Assembly (NCBI GenBank): GCA_024398935.1
Contig: JAKSIH010000018.1
Coordinates: 1 to 51,467 of the forward strand
Origin: Fibrobacter sp.
GTDB taxonomy: Bacteria > Fibrobacterota > Fibrobacteria > Fibrobacterales > Fibrobacteraceae
Direction: 5' to 3'
Length of the DNA stretch: 51,467 nucleotides
Shown: one piece after another, positions 9,521-17,791 of the stretch
How positions within the stretch are numbered: the stretch's first letter is position 1
Layout of the letters: every line of letters starts with the position of its first letter
Notes under the pieces: model-generated
What the model saw: the letters and a program-made list of their open reading frames with translations, nothing else
Databases searched by the model: none
What the model was told of the DNA's origin: nothing
Program-made: the position numbers and the translations under genes

Positions 9521-10300
9521 TTATTTCACGATTCCTACATCGCGCTTTCGGACGAAACCCTTGATTCGGTCTCCCAGCTTGATTTCCAGGTAATCACCCT
9601 GCTCGGAAAGGATTTCAAAGGAAGTTCCCTCGGAGAGCGTGTTCAGGGTCTGGGATTTATCCGACGGGGCGCTGGTCACATCGGCGTCTGCGGCGGTGAC
9701 CACTCCGGAAATGTCAGTTTCCGCTACGATGATTTTATAGCCTGCGCTGAGACCGACAATGCAGAAAACGAAGGTGACTGCAAAGGAGGTTCCAATGGAG
9801 ATGTTTTTCATCTTTTCGCTGGCGGCCAGCCGGCGGGCGATGGCAAGAAGGGCGAAGGACCAGAACAGTCCCAGGAGGATGTAGAGCTGAACCTTGAGCG
9901 AAAGTGCATGGTGCGCCTTGAAGAGGACCGTCAGTAGTGGGTTCTCCTCTTCGTCATTCTCGACCTTGTCCTTGGTCATGGCGGAGGCGTAATCCAGGTT
10001 GTGCACAATATCCGGGTCGTTTGGTCGGAGCTTCAGGGCGGACTTGTAATAGTAGATGGCAAAGCCCAGCTTGCCGTTTCGGAAGTAGGCGTTTCCAAGG
10101 TTATAGTAGAGGTCCGCGTTTTCCATGCCATTATCGGCACAAAAACGCCACTGGTCAATGGCCTGCTCGAAGTTGTTTTCGTTGTAGGCTTTTTCGCCGG
10201 CGGCGATTCCTGGACAATTTGCGTTTGCTGCCAGGGCCGAGGAGCCTGTGAGGGCTATTGCCGCGATGAGAGTACAAATCATTTTTTTCATTTTCATCAT
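9521..10300 (-). CDS. batE: BatE-like TPR protein with C-terminal SH3-like domain
   Basis: A 259-residue exported protein. A signal peptide (MKMICTLIAAIALTGSSALA) is followed by a TPR unit (AEKAYNENNFEQAIDQW-type helices, then DLYYNLGNAYFRNGKLGFAI), a membrane segment (QLYILLGLFWSFALLAI), a second hydrophobic segment, and a C-terminal SH3-like part (LSEGTSFEILSEQGDYLEI). This order of TPR, two membrane segments and SH3 matches BatE of the Bacteroides aerotolerance operon. It lies 11 bases after batD and is surely co-transcribed with it. ATG 10300 was chosen because it follows the batD stop and a TAGG; two further in-frame ATG codons follow within 10 bases. The role in oxygen tolerance is inferred from the family only. 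Confidence 0.75.
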   Translation of the reverse strand: MMKMKKMICTLIAAIALTGSSALAANANCPGIAAGEKAYNENNFEQAIDQWRFCADNGMENADLYYNLGNAYFRNGKLGFAIYYYKSALKLRPNDPDIVHNLDYASAMTKDKVENDEEENPLLTVLFKAHHALSLKVQLYILLGLFWSFALLAIARRLAASEKMKNISIGTSFAVTFVFCIVGLSAGYKIIVAETDISGVVTAADADVTSAPSDKSQTLNTLSEGTSFEILSEQGDYLEIKLGDRIKGFVRKRDVGIVK

Positions 10301-10311
10301 CGATAAGCCTA

Positions 10312-12147
10312 TTAGATCTTTAAGTCTTCGCAAAGTTTTTCAACATCTTTCAGCATCTGGGACTGTTCGTTTGGAGAAGGATTCACTGGCGCGAATCTTG
10401 CGAAGGCGCATTTTTCCAGCCAGCCGTTGATGGCGCTGATGACATCGTCCTTGACATCCAGCTTTTGCAGTTCCTGCTTCATCTGGTCCCGGGTCATTCC
10501 CCTGAATTCCAGGTTGGAAAGGTCGCTGAGGTAATCGATGAGGCCGTTTTCCAGGGCAGCGTAAAGTGCCTTGGCATCGCCCTTGGCCAGAGCCTCGTTG
10601 GCCTTTGCAAAGCGGGTCTTTAGCATCTTGTTTGCCTGGTTTCTGCGGACATGGGCTGAATCGTTGTTCAGTTTCCGTTTTCTGCGGACCGCAAATACAG
10701 TGCCGAAATAGGCGGGAATGGCAGCAAGGAATGCTATCCAGAACCAGATTTCCTTGTAGGGTGCCTTGCCCTTCTCGGCGTTGTTGACGCTGTGGATGAA
10801 ACGGATGTCGGAACCCAGGGATTCGATTTCCTGTTTCTGCACTACGGGAGGACCACCTGCAGGTGTGTTGCCTGCGACCTGGGGCTGGAAGATTGCCTCG
10901 GCGGTAGGTGCGTCGCCCTTTTCGACAACGATATTCCAGGGACCTGCGGTTGCCGTTTCGTATTTCTTCTTGGCGGGGTTAAACCAGCTATAGGAAATCT
11001 CGGGAATGGTGAATTCGCCCTTTTTCTTGGGGTAGAGGAATATGTTGGTTGTCTTTGTGGTAATTACTTTTTGGCCGGAAACCTTCTTGGTGATATTGTT
11101 TTCCGGGGGGACAGCCCTGAAGTCGCCGAATTCGGGAAGTTTCGGGTCTGTAATGGTTCCGGGAGTGCCATCGCCCTTAATGGTCAGGGTCAGGGTCATG
11201 GCTTCGCCAACCTTCAGGTTGGTCTTGTCCAGGTCGGCCTTGAAACTGTAGTTACCCACCATACCGGAGAAATTGTCGGGCTTGCCTTCTTCCGGAAGAG
11301 GCTTCACGGTAATCTTGATGGGTTTTGTTTCTGTTTCCGCTTCCACGTTTTCCTGCTTGACGGACTGGAAACTCATGGAAAAACCATTACCGGATTTCTG
11401 TTCCGTAACGACTTTCGGTTCGCCGACCTTTACATACTTGAACTTGAAGGGCGGAATCTGGAGGTTTCCGTTCTTGGTGGGGCTTAGCCAGGCAAATTTG
11501 GCCGAAGTCTGCCTTTCGCGGGGTGCATTTTCCACCGGACTCCATTCCAGATTGTTCAGGTCGTTACGATGGACGATGAAGTCGTTCCCGGTGTTCATGT
11601 CCAGCGGCTGGAGTCCTCCGGCAAAGTGCTCGAAAGTATGGAAATTCAGGGTTACGTAAATCTGTTCCCCTTCGTAGATGGTCGTCTTGCTTGGCTTTAG
11701 GGAAACGGCCAGCGCATCGTCATCGAAGGAGCGCTGGATTTCTATAGGATAGTTGTTCGTGAGGATATGCTTTTCGCCATTGATAATCCATGCCAGTTCG
11801 CCAAAGCTTAGGCGGCCTGTTTTTTTGGGAGCCTTCAGCCTGATGGTATAGATGCGGGCCTTCATGGTGCTTCTGCGTCCCATCATCTGGGCGTGCATTT
11901 CTTCGAAGGGGTCGCTGTAGGTCTGGCGGACGGTCTGGTCTGTACTGTCGAGCCCAATGAAGGTAAATCCGTTTTGAGTTACAATGGAAAGTTTTTCCGC
12001 ATCCTGTGGCAGTTCGCGGATAGGGTATACAAGCTTCAGGTCAAAAGTCTTGCCCGGCTGGATGCGCTCATTACGGTCCATATCGAAATAGGGATTGGCC
12101 CAGGTGCACATGGCGGCAACAAAGCAAAAGAGTGAAATTCGTTTCAT
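10312..12147 (-). CDS. batD: BatD oxygen-tolerance family protein
   Basis: A 611-residue membrane protein with a signal peptide (MKRISLFCFVAAMCTWA), repeated immunoglobulin-like beta domains over about residues 20-400 (for example NFSGMVGNYSFKADLDKTNLKVGEAMTLTLTIKG, here split as NFSGMVGNYSFKA then LKVGEAMTLTLTIKG), one membrane span around residue 470 (IWFWIAFLAAIPAYFGTVFA) and a helical cytoplasmic tail. This is the BatD architecture. BatD works with VWA proteins BatA/BatB and MoxR, but none of those is nearby, so the pair batD-batE stands apart. Start ATG 12147 opens the signal peptide; upstream in-frame codons would add a non-secretory stretch. AAAATTTG 12 bases upstream of the start resembles the local -10 element. 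Confidence 0.85.
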   Translation of the reverse strand: MKRISLFCFVAAMCTWANPYFDMDRNERIQPGKTFDLKLVYPIRELPQDAEKLSIVTQNGFTFIGLDSTDQTVRQTYSDPFEEMHAQMMGRRSTMKARIYTIRLKAPKKTGRLSFGELAWIINGEKHILTNNYPIEIQRSFDDDALAVSLKPSKTTIYEGEQIYVTLNFHTFEHFAGGLQPLDMNTGNDFIVHRNDLNNLEWSPVENAPRERQTSAKFAWLSPTKNGNLQIPPFKFKYVKVGEPKVVTEQKSGNGFSMSFQSVKQENVEAETETKPIKITVKPLPEEGKPDNFSGMVGNYSFKADLDKTNLKVGEAMTLTLTIKGDGTPGTITDPKLPEFGDFRAVPPENNITKKVSGQKVITTKTTNIFLYPKKKGEFTIPEISYSWFNPAKKKYETATAGPWNIVVEKGDAPTAEAIFQPQVAGNTPAGGPPVVQKQEIESLGSDIRFIHSVNNAEKGKAPYKEIWFWIAFLAAIPAYFGTVFAVRRKRKLNNDSAHVRRNQANKMLKTRFAKANEALAKGDAKALYAALENGLIDYLSDLSNLEFRGMTRDQMKQELQKLDVKDDVISAINGWLEKCAFARFAPVNPSPNEQSQMLKDVEKLCEDLKI

Positions 12148-12186
12148 GCTATAAAAATACCAAATTTTACATTGCAAAATGGTACC

Positions 12187-12223
12187 TCAAAAAAAGAAAA
12201 AAGGTTCTGGGAGTGAACCTTTT
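12187..12223 (-). terminator. Intrinsic terminator of the M23 peptidase gene
   Basis: On the minus strand AAAAGGTTC (12223-12215), a 7-base loop and GAACCTTTT (12207-12199) are followed by a T-rich run broken by single other bases (12198-12187). It separates the M23 gene from batD. Confidence 0.8.
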
Positions 12224-12250
12224 GCAGGGAAACTTGTTTATGTTCCTTTG

Positions 12251-13339
12251 TTAGGAAATCTGAAGGATTTTACCGATTCTTAAAATCGTATTGCGGTTTA
12301 TCTTGTTCAGCTTGCAGATCCTGTCAATCGTAGTACCATACTTAAGGGCGAGCTTTCCGAGAGTGTCGCCTGGGCGGATTTTATGGGTGCGGTGCTTGGA
12401 AAGTTCTTTCTGGATTTCCTTGTGGGAGGCGGTGGCTTCCGCGACGGAATACTTGTCCACATTGTCCAGCAGTTTGCCCTCGTCGAAGTTGATGACGGTA
12501 GACGGATCGATATTGATATCGCCGTAGCGAATTTCGAAGTGAAGGTGGGAACCTGTTGAACGGCCTGTATTGCCTCCGAGACCGATAAGCTGTCCCTGGT
12601 CCACGCGGTCGCCTACATTTTTAAGACGCTTGGAAAGGTGACCGTAAACAGTCTGTGTTCCGTTCTCGTGCTTCAGGACGATGTAGTGACCGTAACCGCC
12701 CTTGTTGTACTTGGAGATGATGACCTTGCCGGGAGCGACCGCTACGATGGAATCGCCGATGGCCACCTTTACGTCTACACCGCGGTGAAGTCGTCCCTTG
12801 CGGATGGAGTAGGGGGAGGTGGTGTGGACCGGCTTGCAGGCTGGATTGATCCAGGTGGAAAAATCCAGGGTTTCCGGAGCGGAACTGTCTGCCTGGGCGG
12901 GTGTCGCTGCGGCCATCGCTTCAGCATCGGATGCGGAGATTTCCTCCTTTTCGTCGAACTGGGCGTTCTCTGTTTCGGCGGATTCCTCGTCTGCGGATTC
13001 GGCGACTTCGGCGGCGGCTTGTTCTGCTTCGGCATCGGAACTTTCCGCGACGGGAGTTTCTACTGCGGGAACTTCGATGGAAGAAGGTTCGTTGACTTGA
13101 GCTTCCGCGACGCTTTCTTCCGCGGTTTTTAGGACGGAACTATCAGCGGCCACATCTTTTGCGGGCTCGTTGTGCTCAGAAGTCTCTTTGTTTGCGCTAG
13201 GTTTGTTTACGGCAGCCTCGTCAGCGAATTCCCTTTCGAAATCCGCGTATTTTTCTTCGATGTAGTTGTCGTCCATCTGTGCCCAGGAGGATCCCCAAAC
13301 TCCAATCAGGCAAAGAATAACTTGCGTCATTTTTTTCAT
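12251..13339 (-). CDS. M23 metallopeptidase with C-terminal LysM domain
   Basis: A 362-residue secreted cell-wall hydrolase. After the signal peptide (MKKMTQVILCLIGVWGSSWA) comes a low-complexity linker rich in Glu, Ala and Ser (about residues 30-155), then a LytM/M23 domain with zinc ligands HRGVD (HxxxD, near residue 181) and HLHFE (HxH, near 263). A LysM domain (HKIRPGDTLGKLAL to LRIGKILQIS) sits at the extreme C-terminus. This layout is that of NlpD/EnvC-like factors that cleave peptidoglycan or activate amidases during division. Both metal-binding motifs are intact, so it could be active. ATG 13339 starts the signal peptide; it has no clear Shine-Dalgarno and lies only five bases after a promoter -10 element, so translation may start near the transcript's 5' end. 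Confidence 0.9.
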   Translation of the reverse strand: MKKMTQVILCLIGVWGSSWAQMDDNYIEEKYADFEREFADEAAVNKPSANKETSEHNEPAKDVAADSSVLKTAEESVAEAQVNEPSSIEVPAVETPVAESSDAEAEQAAAEVAESADEESAETENAQFDEKEEISASDAEAMAAATPAQADSSAPETLDFSTWINPACKPVHTTSPYSIRKGRLHRGVDVKVAIGDSIVAVAPGKVIISKYNKGGYGHYIVLKHENGTQTVYGHLSKRLKNVGDRVDQGQLIGLGGNTGRSTGSHLHFEIRYGDINIDPSTVINFDEGKLLDNVDKYSVAEATASHKEIQKELSKHRTHKIRPGDTLGKLALKYGTTIDRICKLNKINRNTILRIGKILQIS

Positions 13340-13344
13340 GGGGC

Positions 13345-13375
13345 CAAAGATAGAAAATGTCCCACGAAGGTTCAA
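13345..13375 (-). promoter_or_regulatory. Promoter of the M23 peptidase gene
   Basis: On the minus strand TTGAAC (13375-13370), 17 bases, TATCTTTG (13352-13345). Only five bases separate the -10 element from the ATG, which predicts a leaderless or nearly leaderless transcript. Confidence 0.65.
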
Positions 13376-13396
13376 GGTTTTGGCAAACGCGGAATT

Positions 13397-14470
13397 TTAG
13401 GCGTCGAAGTTCAGGTTACGGCGGTAGGGAGTAAAACCTGCGTTTTTGATGAAATTCTCGGCCTCTTCGATGGTGGTGAGACCGTGATTTTCCAGGACAT
13501 TCTCTTCGATAACGATGCTGTTGATGTCATCGGCTCCGGAATGCAGTCCCATTTCACCGAGGGAAAGACCCATTCCCAGCAGGGAGACTTCGATATGGGG
13601 GATGTTATCCAGATAGAGGCGGGAAAGGGCCAATAGTTTCAGGTATTCGTCCCCTCGTACATGGCGTATGGGGAACTTGTCTGTCTGGGGCTGGAATGTC
13701 CAGACTACGAAACTGTTGAAACCTGCGACGCCTGCGTCCACGGCCAGATCCTGGGTCTTGCGGACGTACTCAAGGTGTTCGATGATTTCCTCGTCGGTTT
13801 CGTCGCTGCCGAAGACGATGTTTGCGCTGCCGGGTAGTCCCTTCCTGTGGCAGGCGGCTAGGGTATTGCACCACTGCTGTGCGGGAAGCTTTCGCGGGGA
13901 GAGTTTCTGACGCATGCGGTCGCTTAGGATTTCTGCACCTGCGCCGGGGACGGAACTGAGGCCGGCCTGTTTAAAAATGTCCAGCAGTTCATCCAGGCTG
14001 ATCTTGTTGAATTCGGCGATTCTTACCAGTTCCACAGGCGAAAAACCGCGGACGGTAACACCCATCTCCTGCGTCAGCATCTGGAGTACATCGGTGTAGT
14101 AGGAGAGAGGAATTTCCTTGTTGACGCCGCCCTGCAAAAAAATCTGGTCGGCGCCCTTGGCCTTTGCCTCGATGGTCTTCTGGCGGATTTCGTCCAGGGA
14201 GAGTACGTAGGCTTCGGGACTCTGGAAGGGACGGCAGAAACTGCAGAAACTACAGGTGACCTCGCAGACATTGGTGTAGTTTACGATGCGAAAGGCGGTG
14301 TACCCCACCTTGTTTCCGGGAAGGCGTTTGTGACGTACGGTGTTGGCCGCTTCCGCCACCTGAGTCCAGGGGACGTTCTTTAAAATTTCAAGACCTTCCG
14401 CCGGCGTGAGGCGAAAATTTTTATTGACGCCGGAGGCGCCATCAATCGCTTTTTGCAGTAAATCGTTCAT
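13397..14470 (-). CDS. mqnC: Cyclic dehypoxanthinyl futalosine synthase (MqnC)
   Basis: A 357-residue radical SAM enzyme of the futalosine route to menaquinone; it cyclises dehypoxanthine futalosine. The [4Fe-4S] ligands are C69, C73 and C76 (CEVTCSFC). QIFLQGGVN, GAGAEILSDRMRQKLSPRK and VVWTFQPQTDKFPIRH are characteristic of MqnC rather than its sister MqnE, which usually has HP in place of the QP seen here. Menaquinone would feed the fumarate reductase of a succinate-forming anaerobe. No other mqn gene is in the window, so the pathway genes are scattered. The gene is followed by the M23 gene on the same strand with its own promoter. A possible promoter (TTGTAC, TATTTTAA) lies upstream. Confidence 0.88.
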   Translation of the reverse strand: MNDLLQKAIDGASGVNKNFRLTPAEGLEILKNVPWTQVAEAANTVRHKRLPGNKVGYTAFRIVNYTNVCEVTCSFCSFCRPFQSPEAYVLSLDEIRQKTIEAKAKGADQIFLQGGVNKEIPLSYYTDVLQMLTQEMGVTVRGFSPVELVRIAEFNKISLDELLDIFKQAGLSSVPGAGAEILSDRMRQKLSPRKLPAQQWCNTLAACHRKGLPGSANIVFGSDETDEEIIEHLEYVRKTQDLAVDAGVAGFNSFVVWTFQPQTDKFPIRHVRGDEYLKLLALSRLYLDNIPHIEVSLLGMGLSLGEMGLHSGADDINSIVIEENVLENHGLTTIEEAENFIKNAGFTPYRRNLNFDA

Positions 14471-14615
14471 CGCCTTTTAAAATAGAAAAGTTTTTAATGT
14501 GTACAACTTGTACTACATGGATATATTGTCCACGAAATCCACATTCGCTTGTGTGAAAATCGCTGTATACAAAGGTAATTTATAGGTTAGAAAAATTCTA
14601 TAAAAGGAGTATGGA

Positions 14616-16094
14616 ATGAATCGTTTGGGGTTTGCCTCCATGGGGCTTGCTGTCGCGCTGGCAGCAACTGCCGCAGATGCTTTTGTTTTGACCGGTTCCG
14701 TTGTTGACTCTAAGGGTAAGGCTGTTAAGGGGGCTGCCGTTAGCCTGGTCGGTACCGAATTCAACACGACGACCGATGGCGTTGGCAGTTTCACGCTCCG
14801 GGACAAGTCCATGTCCGAGGTGATTGCCGAGCAGCAGTCTTCCCAGCCGGGAGGTCCCGATGCGATTTATTCCGTTGCAAAGCCTGGTTTTGTAGGCGTC
14901 AATAACGGCGTTCTTTCTTTTTCCCAGAACAGCTCGGGTCCGGTACAGCTGAAAATTTTTGATGCGTTAGGAACTAGTGTGGCGAACAAGAGCCTCTACG
15001 GTTCCGGCGAAGTAGATCTCCGCGGCTATGTAAAGGCGGAAGGTACCTATTTTGCGACGGTCCAGATGGGTTCCGCGATTCAGAACGTAAAGTTTACCGC
15101 TCACGGTGCCTACGGTTCTTCCTATGGAGTTCCCGTGGTCAAGGGCCTGAAGAAGGAATTGGCTGGCGGTGACCTGCAGGTTGTTGCCGATGGCTTTGAT
15201 ACCTTGAATGTGAAGCTTGCCAATCTGGATACGAATGTGGAGTTGGTGCTGCAGAAGGCTGCCGGTGTTGAAGAAAAGTTTGACTTTGGCTGGGCAAAGG
15301 GCAATGCTCCTGTTCCTACCCGCGGTTGCGGCAAGACCTGGAACCGCGTGAAGTCTGGTAGCTATGACTTCCAGTGGAGCAAGGGCAAGCGTACCATCCG
15401 AATCGACATTCCCGACAACTACGACAACAACAAGCCTTATCGCCTTGTGTTCGGCATGCACTGCATGGGCGGCTGGGCAGGTGGCGTTCAGCAGGAAGGC
15501 TACTATGGCATGAAGCCTCTGGACACAGAAAAGACCACCATCTTTGTGGCTCCCGAAGGTAACGGCAATCAGGCTCCCTGGGCTCAGGATGACTACATCC
15601 TCTTTGATGAACTTTTGGCGGACCTTCAGAGCAATCTCTGCATTGACTCTTCCCGTGTGTTCTCTGCCGGCTTCAGCTATGGCTCTATGTTCACCAACGG
15701 CCTTTCCCGTGACCATCAGCATGTGCTTCGTGGTGTAGCGGCTTACGAAACTGCTGAAATCAACATCTATGTTCCGCCTCACTCCGGTAAGTCCATTGCC
15801 TGGATGGGTGTGCTTGGCCTGCAGGATGACCTGTGCCGCCCGGACCTTGGACGCGCTGCTCGTAACACAGCCCTTAAGCACAATGGCCCGAACTTTTCCG
15901 ATGCCAGCGGCGAACAGGCCGAAGAATACAAGGGCTCCGGTCCTCATCTCTGCTATGACTACAAGACTGTTGACGAACGTTTCCCTGTGAAGTGGTGCAC
16001 TCAGAACGGCGGCCATATCTGGGATCATAAGGATCCTGGGCAGACCAAGTCCTGGGTGCCCGAAGCAACTTGGGAATTCTTCACCCAGTTTTAA
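14616..16094 (+). CDS. Secreted CE1/PHB-depolymerase-like esterase with N-terminal carboxypeptidase-regulatory-like and sorting-like domains
   Basis: A 492-residue secreted esterase, probably removing acetyl or feruloyl groups from plant polysaccharide. The signal peptide (about residues 1-22) is followed by a carboxypeptidase-regulatory-like beta domain (VLTGSVVDSKGKAVKGAAVS), then a segment resembling a type IX sorting domain (VQLKIFDALGTSV, AEGTYFATVQM; about residues 105-150). The C-terminal alpha/beta hydrolase domain (about 230-492) contains the nucleophile elbow GFSYGS, a candidate acid in GLQDDLC and a candidate histidine in NGGHIWDH, all in the right order. Start ATG 14616 has AAAGGAG seven bases upstream. 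Carrying the sorting-like module in the N-terminal half rather than at the C-terminus is unusual. The substrate cannot be told from sequence; CE1 acetylxylan or feruloyl esterase is most likely. Confidence 0.82.
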   Translation: MNRLGFASMGLAVALAATAADAFVLTGSVVDSKGKAVKGAAVSLVGTEFNTTTDGVGSFTLRDKSMSEVIAEQQSSQPGGPDAIYSVAKPGFVGVNNGVLSFSQNSSGPVQLKIFDALGTSVANKSLYGSGEVDLRGYVKAEGTYFATVQMGSAIQNVKFTAHGAYGSSYGVPVVKGLKKELAGGDLQVVADGFDTLNVKLANLDTNVELVLQKAAGVEEKFDFGWAKGNAPVPTRGCGKTWNRVKSGSYDFQWSKGKRTIRIDIPDNYDNNKPYRLVFGMHCMGGWAGGVQQEGYYGMKPLDTEKTTIFVAPEGNGNQAPWAQDDYILFDELLADLQSNLCIDSSRVFSAGFSYGSMFTNGLSRDHQHVLRGVAAYETAEINIYVPPHSGKSIAWMGVLGLQDDLCRPDLGRAARNTALKHNGPNFSDASGEQAEEYKGSGPHLCYDYKTVDERFPVKWCTQNGGHIWDHKDPGQTKSWVPEATWEFFTQF

Positions 16095-16137
16095 AGAGAA
16101 AAGACCATTCACTTAAAGCTATTTCTTTTGTTTTTTG

Positions 16138-16169
16138 AAAACTCCTGGCGGATTTGTCGGGAGTTTTTT
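16138..16169 (+). terminator. Intrinsic terminator after the esterase gene
   Basis: AAAACTCC (16138-16145), a 13-base loop and GGAGTTTT (16160-16167) running into further T residues. It ends the esterase transcript and separates it from the ABC gene. Confidence 0.8.
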
Positions 16170-16194
16170 CGTGGTGGGCAAATTGAAAATTTTC

Positions 16195-16202
16195 TACATT
16201 TG
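16195..16202 (+). promoter_or_regulatory. -10 element of the ABC ATPase gene
   Basis: TACATTTG fits TANNTTTG exactly and ends five bases before ATG 16208, the same distance as at the M23 gene. No good -35 was found 17 bases upstream, so confidence is moderate. A leaderless transcript is predicted. Confidence 0.45.
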
Positions 16203-16207
16203 GCGCC

Positions 16208-17656
16208 ATGGAATTTAAACGTTTTGAGGCTTTGATCGAGAAGTTCCCGCAGGTGCAGATTTTCAGCACCGAGGGCGAGGATCTTGACCGAGTCATTACT
16301 CATTTCTTGAACCAGCAGAAGAATGTCTCCACCATGTCGGAGGCTATGCAGCGCAAGATCCAGCAGGCTTTGGCGCCTTTCTTCCAGCAGCGCTTTATTA
16401 GCCTTGGGGATTCCGAGGCGCCCCTTGTTCGCAATTTGCTGTTGAACAAGAAGTTCTTTTTGCAGACGGACCGCTATATTGACGATATGGCCTGGCCGGA
16501 AACGGACCCCGACAAGCTTGATGAAGCCTTGAAGATTGCTGACCTTGCCATGGGTATTCTGGACCGCAAGCTTTTGAGCTTGTCCAATGGCGAGTTACGC
16601 CGTGTGCTTCTGGCCCGCATGTGGATGGAAAATCCGGAATGGGTCTATTTCAATGACTTGTTTGGCGGACTGGATCCCGAATACCGTGCCCACTTGGCAG
16701 GCTGTGTGGCTGAACTTGCCCGTAGCCGCGGTTCAGACTTGAAGATTGCGGTGCGCCTAGCCCGCGAAGATGAACTGTTGCCGGAAATTCCTGCTTTTGT
16801 CTATGCGGATAAGACGTTCTCTCAGTATGAAGGTCGCTTGCCCGAGACCGCAAGTAAACCGAAGTTCACCAAGAAGGAACTGAAGGATTATGAAATCGTC
16901 CGGTTGAATTCGCCTGTGGATTCTTCGCCTACGGCTCAGAATGACTCGCTTAAGAGTCTTTCCGAACATAGTGAGGAATCTAGCTCCGCAGAAGTTCTTT
17001 TTGACTTGAAGAACATAAACGTTCGTTTTGGCGATACGGATGTCATCAAGAACTTGAACTGGACGGTTCGTAAGGGTGAACATTGGGCGGTCATGGGGGA
17101 AAATGGCGCCGGCAAGAGCACCCTTATGGGAATGCTTACCGCAGATCACCCACAGATTTACAACAACGACATTACCCTTCTGGGAGAGCGCCCGGGCCAT
17201 GGTCTCAACATCTGGGATCACAAGGCAAAGCTGGGTTTCTTCTCTCCGGAACTTGCGTTACAGTATCGCGAGGACTTGAGTATTCTCGAAGTTCTTCTTA
17301 CAGGTTTTACGCCGAACCTCTGTAAGGCGGACAATCCCACTTGGGAAGAAAAGGCGAAGGCCCGCGAATGGTTAAAGTACTTAGGTTTTGAGAATGTCAA
17401 TCAAAACATTCGTACCCTTTCTCCCATTGACAAGCGCCTGGTGCTCATGGCTCGCGCAGCAATTCGTCCGCCGAAGGTCCTTCTGCTGGATGAACCGTCT
17501 CAAGGCCTAAAGGGCGAATACCGCGAAAAGATTTTCCATTTGCTGCAGCTCTTGTCCACCGAGACCACCATTATTCTAGTGAGCCACTACGAAGAGGAAT
17601 GGCCTCCTTGCATGACCCACTTGCTCCGCATGCCGAAATTTTCACTCAATGGATAA
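16208..17656 (+). CDS. ModF-like protein with two ABC ATPase domains
   Basis: A 482-residue soluble protein made of two fused ABC nucleotide-binding domains, as in ModF/PhrA and related factors that lack membrane partners. The first domain (about 1-215) has lost a recognisable Walker A but keeps the signature LSNGELRR and a Walker-B-like WVYFNDLFGGLD. The second (about 265-482) has Walker A GENGAGKST, Walker B VLLLDEPSQGL and the switch histidine VSHYEEE, while its signature is altered to LSPIDKRL. The two halves are therefore complementary: one composite ATP site would keep Walker A plus signature, the other would be degenerate. The linker between them is Ser/Glu rich. No permease gene adjoins it, so a transport role is doubtful; family members are associated with molybdate loci but the function here is open. 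Confidence 0.82.
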   Translation: MEFKRFEALIEKFPQVQIFSTEGEDLDRVITHFLNQQKNVSTMSEAMQRKIQQALAPFFQQRFISLGDSEAPLVRNLLLNKKFFLQTDRYIDDMAWPETDPDKLDEALKIADLAMGILDRKLLSLSNGELRRVLLARMWMENPEWVYFNDLFGGLDPEYRAHLAGCVAELARSRGSDLKIAVRLAREDELLPEIPAFVYADKTFSQYEGRLPETASKPKFTKKELKDYEIVRLNSPVDSSPTAQNDSLKSLSEHSEESSSAEVLFDLKNINVRFGDTDVIKNLNWTVRKGEHWAVMGENGAGKSTLMGMLTADHPQIYNNDITLLGERPGHGLNIWDHKAKLGFFSPELALQYREDLSILEVLLTGFTPNLCKADNPTWEEKAKAREWLKYLGFENVNQNIRTLSPIDKRLVLMARAAIRPPKVLLLDEPSQGLKGEYREKIFHLLQLLSTETTIILVSHYEEEWPPCMTHLLRMPKFSLNG

Positions 17657-17782
17657 TTGATGATGAAAAATGAAGAATGAAAGATGAAAAATGTAAATAG
17701 TCGCGGCTTCGCCGCTTGTTTAAGATTGAGCCGAAGGCTCCTTTGTCTTCATTCTTAATTTTTAATTCTTAATCTTTAATTT
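17657..17782. repeat. Purine/pyrimidine-skewed repeats flanking two small stems
   Basis: A run of ATGAA/AAGA-type repeats (17662-17697) is mirrored by a pyrimidine-rich inverted counterpart (17745-17782), forming a long imperfect inverted repeat. Between them are GCGGC-TTC-GCCGC (17704-17716 approximately) and GAGCC-GAA-GGCTC (17728-17740 approximately). It resembles the repeat region after sprA. No gene is visible. Confidence 0.5.
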
Positions 17783-17791
17783 TTGGACATC

